Source: Cyanobacteriota bacterium (GTDB lineage Bacteria; Cyanobacteriota; Cyanobacteriia; Cyanobacteriales; Microcoleaceae). Taken from it: 33,741 nucleotides of DNA. Where the stretch lies: contig JANYGO010000045.1 in the NCBI GenBank assembly GCA_025362325.1, positions 1 to 33,741 of the forward strand. Direction: 5' to 3'. The position numbers were made by a program, and so were the translations under genes. Positions 30,658 through 33,741 of this stretch are shown one piece after another (position 1 is the stretch's first letter; every line of letters starts with the position of its first letter). Below the pieces are notes generated by a model. That model did no database searches and was not told the origin of the DNA. It saw only the letters and a program-made list of their open reading frames with translations.

Positions 30658-32547
30658 TTACTTCGGTTCGTGGCTAGCAATCCGCTTACCATCGCCATCG
30701 TACACCTGCATCGGAATTTTCGCGTTTTCGGCGATCGCCTCCAAGGCCTTTTGCAGCGTTTCAACGTGCTTTTCCACAGCTTGGCGAGTCTTCACAGAAT
30801 TATTGTTATTCGCCTGAATGAAAGTTTGTTGCAACTTCTGCACATAATCGGGAGTCATCTGCACCGCAATCAAACCTTTGCTAACAGTATAGTCGCAAAT
30901 TTTCGGCTTGCCTTTGCAAGTTCTATCTAAATCCGTGCGCGCTTTTTGCAGATTCCTTTCTTCCTGCAACTTAACTTCTGCTTGCTGCAATGATATTTTG
31001 TAGGAATCAATCAGCGGTTTGGCTTTCTGGGAATAGGAAGTAGCCGCCGGAACTTGCTCCGCGTAACTCAAAGCTCTGCGCCAGTATTCCGATGCTTTAA
31101 ACCAGGCGTTTTTGCCCTCAAAAATTCGAGCTTGCGCTGCTAAAGTCACAGCTTGAGTGTACGCATTTTCCGAAATCCCTTCAACATTTTTGCGCTCGCG
31201 AGCTTGTGAAAGCTTGGTTTCGTATTTCGGAGCTAACAGTTTACCTTGTTGGTAAGATTGCGTATTGCTGGGAATTTCTGCTAGCGTGTCCAGAGCTTTT
31301 TCCCAACCTGCTTGCACTTGTCCCCATGTCTCGGCTGTCTGAGCTACTGCTTCGCGAGCTTCTGCGATTTGCGCTGTACTTTTGGCTGCGAGCAACGTTT
31401 TTTCGGCTTTTGTTTCTGTGCCCAGGAGCCGATTTCCACTTGCTAAATTTTTCCGGTATTCCTTCGCCTTTCTCTGAGCATACGGATAAACTAAGCTGTC
31501 TTTGGGGATTTCTCCGAGTTGGCCGATCGCACTTTGCCACAGAGCTTGTGCTTCCTGACCGCTCTCGGCAGAATAAGGCGGATTTTGGGTTTTTTGGGCG
31601 GCTGATTGTGCCAGACGCGCTGCATCGATCACAGACTGGACATTTTGACTTTGCTCCCGATATTTTTCCAGGGCGCTTTGAGCTTCACCGCGATGAATTG
31701 ACCAAGCGGGAATCGGTTCCAAAAGGGCGATCGCCCCTTTCAACTGTTCCTGCGCTTCTTCCGGGCTGTTAGCAACCTTGGATGTTTTCAGAGTCTTCGC
31801 CGAATTGTCGCTCAACTGTTTAGCATTAGCTAATGCAGTACATTCTCCGACGACGCAAGGGCGGCTCAACAGGTAATAACCGCCTGCCAAAATTACCGCC
31901 GCCAGACAGACGATTCCGGCCGCAGCCAGCATCGCAAACGGTGAATTCTTGGGTGTTTGGGAGACTGTTACCGCTTCCATATCCAGCGGACTGAAGGGAT
32001 TGTCTGCGATATCTGCCGGGATTGCAGCTACCTTAAAGGATACAGGATCGGAATTGCTGGAACTCTCAGAAAAATCGGGGAAATATTCATCGCCACCCGC
32101 ATTTTCAACATCCGTTTCTAACGGCATCTCCTCCACTGCATCCGCCGTCTCTGCGGCATTGGCTGCTAGCACCATCCCCGTTTCTGCTGCGGGGATAGTC
32201 TCCGATTTTTTCAGCACTTGCACTGTTTTTGGTCTTGACAAAACCGGGTGGTGCATGGTGAAAGAATGGAAAGCATAAGGCTGTTTTTGCCCGGTAATTT
32301 TTAGGCAAAGTCCAATCTGTTGAATAGCTTCCGGTTCTATTTCCAGAATCGCTGCTTCTAGCACTGTAAAAGTCGGTTTCGCTTTGAGAACTAAACTGCG
32401 CGGGTGTTCTCCCACCACCGTTAAAGATTCATCTTGAAAATCGCAACTGATATAAAGCGGTAAATTTTTAAATCCGGCTGCTTGCAAATATTTCTGCAAC
32501 TTTACTTCTAAAATTTGTGCTTTGGTTTGTCGCGCTGCTACTGTCAT
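30658..32547 (-). CDS. Membrane-anchored protein with four internal helical repeats, function unknown
   Basis: A 629-residue protein. Residues 1-120 form a mixed alpha/beta N-terminal domain (MTVAARQTKAQILEVKLQKY). An acidic, low-complexity linker follows, then one membrane segment near 230-253 (LAAAGIVCLAAVILAGGYYL). The rest is helical, with four units of the form (W/L)xxAIxxLxxIP followed by about 15 residues and Y(R/E)xxL, near residues 267, 336, 416 and 489 (e.g. WQSAIGQLGEIPKDS, WEKALDTLAEIPSNTQ). This looks like a cyanobacterial TPR-like repeat family. The C-terminal ~100 residues hold DRTCKGKPKICDYT. ATG 32547, with GAGGAGA before it, was preferred to a longer frame from 32625. A scaffold role is possible but unproven. 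Confidence 0.82.
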   Translation of the reverse strand: MTVAARQTKAQILEVKLQKYLQAAGFKNLPLYISCDFQDESLTVVGEHPRSLVLKAKPTFTVLEAAILEIEPEAIQQIGLCLKITGQKQPYAFHSFTMHHPVLSRPKTVQVLKKSETIPAAETGMVLAANAAETADAVEEMPLETDVENAGGDEYFPDFSESSSNSDPVSFKVAAIPADIADNPFSPLDMEAVTVSQTPKNSPFAMLAAAGIVCLAAVILAGGYYLLSRPCVVGECTALANAKQLSDNSAKTLKTSKVANSPEEAQEQLKGAIALLEPIPAWSIHRGEAQSALEKYREQSQNVQSVIDAARLAQSAAQKTQNPPYSAESGQEAQALWQSAIGQLGEIPKDSLVYPYAQRKAKEYRKNLASGNRLLGTETKAEKTLLAAKSTAQIAEAREAVAQTAETWGQVQAGWEKALDTLAEIPSNTQSYQQGKLLAPKYETKLSQARERKNVEGISENAYTQAVTLAAQARIFEGKNAWFKASEYWRRALSYAEQVPAATSYSQKAKPLIDSYKISLQQAEVKLQEERNLQKARTDLDRTCKGKPKICDYTVSKGLIAVQMTPDYVQKLQQTFIQANNNNSVKTRQAVEKHVETLQKALEAIAENAKIPMQVYDGDGKRIASHEPK

Positions 32548-32695
32548 ATTTTCTCCTCTGTCTGATATCACCACACTGAAAATTTTAGATTTTAGATGCC
32601 GATTTTGGATTGCGCAATTGCCCAATTATCACTCTTCTGATTTTTGTGAAATTCGGCACCGACTCATCCAAATCTTAACTATCAAATCTTAACTC

Positions 32696-33370
32696 TTAAA
32701 TCTCAACTTGCAAGGTCTGTCCATAACTTTCGCTGTAATAAACTTGAGTCACATCAAAACGCCCGCCGTATTGTTTGAAAGGTTCTGCTGCATAACCAAG
32801 CGGCAGCAAACAGCAAACATCTACTTCTGCGGGAATTTGAAAGGCTTCTTTCACTTTAGCTGCGACCAAACCTTCCATCGGACAACTGTCTACCCCAAAG
32901 CTTTTAGCTGCAATCATCAAGTGAGCTACTGCAAGCATTGTATGTCTGTTTGTCCAAGTTTCTAGGGACTCAAAACAGGGATGGTTCTCGAACAATTGCG
33001 GGATTGCTTGCCGCATATAACCGGCTAAATTGTCAGTCATTCCACCTGCTGCTTTGCCCAATTCGATGACGGCTTCGGTGTTTTCGGGTTTGGCGGCGCG
33101 CCGATCGCCACAACAGATTAACACGACTGGGGCTTCTACCACTTGGCGCTGCTCAAAGGCGCAAGTTTTTAATTTTTCTTTGCTGGCTGCGTCTTGAAGT
33201 ACGATAAACCGCCAAGGCTGCAAGTTATAACCGGAGGGCGATCGCACTCCCAAGCGCAAAATCTCTGCCAATATTGCTGGAGGAATCGGATCGGGTTTGA
33301 AACTGCGCGCGGCCCGGCGGCTTTCGATCGCAGTTTTAACATTAATTGAAGGTTGGATTTCAATTGTCAT
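32696..33370 (-). CDS. Nitroreductase-family flavoprotein
   Basis: A 224-residue FMN-dependent oxidoreductase of the nitroreductase superfamily. RRAARSFKPDPIPPAIL (18-34) and SPSGYNLQPWRFIVLQD (44-60) contain the FMN-phosphate-binding Arg/Ser residues. GVDSCPMEGL and LLPLGYAAEP near the C-terminus are usual family motifs. Such enzymes reduce nitro compounds, quinones or flavins with NAD(P)H; the physiological substrate is not predictable. ATG 33370 starts the standard MTIEIQPSINVKTAIESRRA. No neighbouring gene suggests a pathway. A spacer of tandem repeats lies upstream. Confidence 0.92.
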   Translation of the reverse strand: MTIEIQPSINVKTAIESRRAARSFKPDPIPPAILAEILRLGVRSPSGYNLQPWRFIVLQDAASKEKLKTCAFEQRQVVEAPVVLICCGDRRAAKPENTEAVIELGKAAGGMTDNLAGYMRQAIPQLFENHPCFESLETWTNRHTMLAVAHLMIAAKSFGVDSCPMEGLVAAKVKEAFQIPAEVDVCCLLPLGYAAEPFKQYGGRFDVTQVYYSESYGQTLQVEI

Positions 33371-33390
33371 GGATAATGGTAATTACTAAT

Positions 33391-33471
33391 TGGCCCGCGC
33401 AGGCCCGCGCAGGGCATTGGCCCGCGCAGGGCATTGGGCATTGGGGTTGGGGCATTGGGGATTGGGATTGG
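33391..33471. repeat. Tandem repeats GGCCCGCGCA and GGGCATTGG
   Basis: GGCCCGCGCA occurs three times and (G)GGCATTGG four or more times, then degenerates into GGGATTGG. It lies directly upstream of the nitroreductase start, so the promoter must be within or beyond it. Confidence 0.8.
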
Positions 33472-33497
33472 TAACTTAAAAAAGTTGAATTGTTTTT

Positions 33498-33555
33498 CTG
33501 CCTTCTGCCTTCTTCCCTCTGCCTTCTGCCTTCTTCCTTCTGCCTTCTTCCTTCG
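33498..33555. repeat. Pyrimidine tract of CTGCCTT / CTTCCTT units
   Basis: Tandem TCTGCCTTCTGCCTTCTTCC-type units, reading GGAAGAAGGCAGAAGG on the minus strand. One strand is entirely pyrimidine. It abuts the stop of the gene at the right edge. Confidence 0.8.
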
Positions 33556-33741
33556 TCATCCCAAGCCCAACTCGCGCTTGAGCAAATTAATCGACTTAGA
33601 GCCGATATAATTTTCGCAGCATACCAGTTGCGGGGGACGAATAATATCCTCTCTGGCAGCGTTAATCGCCGCTTTGACTGTAGCAACACTCGGTTGGTCG
33701 CAGAAAATTGTTCTCGCCGATCGCACGATCGAGTTAATCTT
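33556..33741 (-). CDS. C-terminal 61 residues of an unrecognised protein (partial, runs off right edge)
   Basis: The frame is open from base 33741 to TGA at 33556. It reads KINSIVRSARTIFCDQPSVA, then TVKAAINAAREDIIRPPQLV, CCENYIGSKSINLLKRELGL and G. Regular codon use, amphipathic helices and an uninterrupted frame to the edge make it a real gene end. The adjacent cysteines in QLVCCENYIG may matter. I do not recognise the family. Its 5' part lies beyond the window. Confidence 0.65.
   Translation of the reverse strand, partial: KINSIVRSARTIFCDQPSVATVKAAINAAREDIIRPPQLVCCENYIGSKSINLLKRELGLG

Overview
The window looks like chromosome of a filamentous non-marine cyanobacterium, probably an Oscillatoriales/Microcoleus-like organism. 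That assignment is an inference from many GCGATCGC (HIP1-type) octamers, heptamer-type short tandem repeats, abundant intergenic palindromes, and gene families that are mainly cyanobacterial. No rRNA, tRNA, CRISPR array or transposase gene was seen.

Left edge (1-3504, minus): the N-terminal 1168 codons of a giant soluble sensor with nine consecutive PAS domains; its output domain lies outside the window. A 480-bp gap follows, with a GACAGTTGAC minisatellite and a 78-bp element that recurs at 6123-6200. After that come a GT8-type glycosyltransferase, glyoxalase II (gloB, minus) and a small conserved cyanobacterial protein.

Core (6256-22722): a surface-glycan cluster of about 16.5 kb. In order: galE; a GT11 (fucosyltransferase-like) enzyme; an unassigned GT-B-like protein; a GT14 (core-2/I-branching-like) enzyme; a GT8-like enzyme; a SAM methyltransferase; a GT4; an MsbA/PglK-type ABC exporter; a second GT4; a GT10 (alpha-1,3-fucosyltransferase-like) enzyme; three tandem GT8-like paralogues, the last fused to a GT2 domain; and a convergent nucleotide-sugar epimerase. 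Several genes touch or overlap (9392/9395, 12121-12124, 18746-18749, 21772-21775). Most of the real gaps are filled by palindromic elements that begin at or just after a stop codon. One element supplies the last 12 codons of a GT4; another is triplicated and carries a promoter-like TTGGGC-17-TATAAT in each copy. A plausible reading is assembly of a branched, possibly fucosylated and methylated oligosaccharide on a carrier in the cytoplasm, followed by ABC-type flipping. No Wzx/Wzy, initiating sugar-phosphate transferase or GDP-fucose synthesis gene is present.

Right part (22907-33741): a small membrane protein, an ABC1/UbiB-family kinase-like protein, a DegT/DnrJ/EryC1/StrS aminotransferase (a possible amino-sugar supplier), a FetB-like permease without an adjacent ATPase gene, a palindrome cluster, a small conserved protein, a zinc-ribbon-like small gene broken by a TAA, and a two-gene ATPase + TOPRIM module resembling OLD/PARIS-type defence pairs whose TOPRIM gene is broken by one in-frame TAG. 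These are followed by a 629-residue membrane-anchored protein with a fourfold internal repeat, a nitroreductase-family protein, and the C-terminal end of an unrecognised gene.

The most interesting items are the HisKA-like tail without its histidine on the ABC exporter, the promoter-bearing triplicated palindrome, the GT8-GT2 fusion in a tandem paralogue set, the palindromes that remodel gene ends, and the ATPase-TOPRIM pair with a premature amber codon. All functional statements come from reading motifs by eye; no searches were run.
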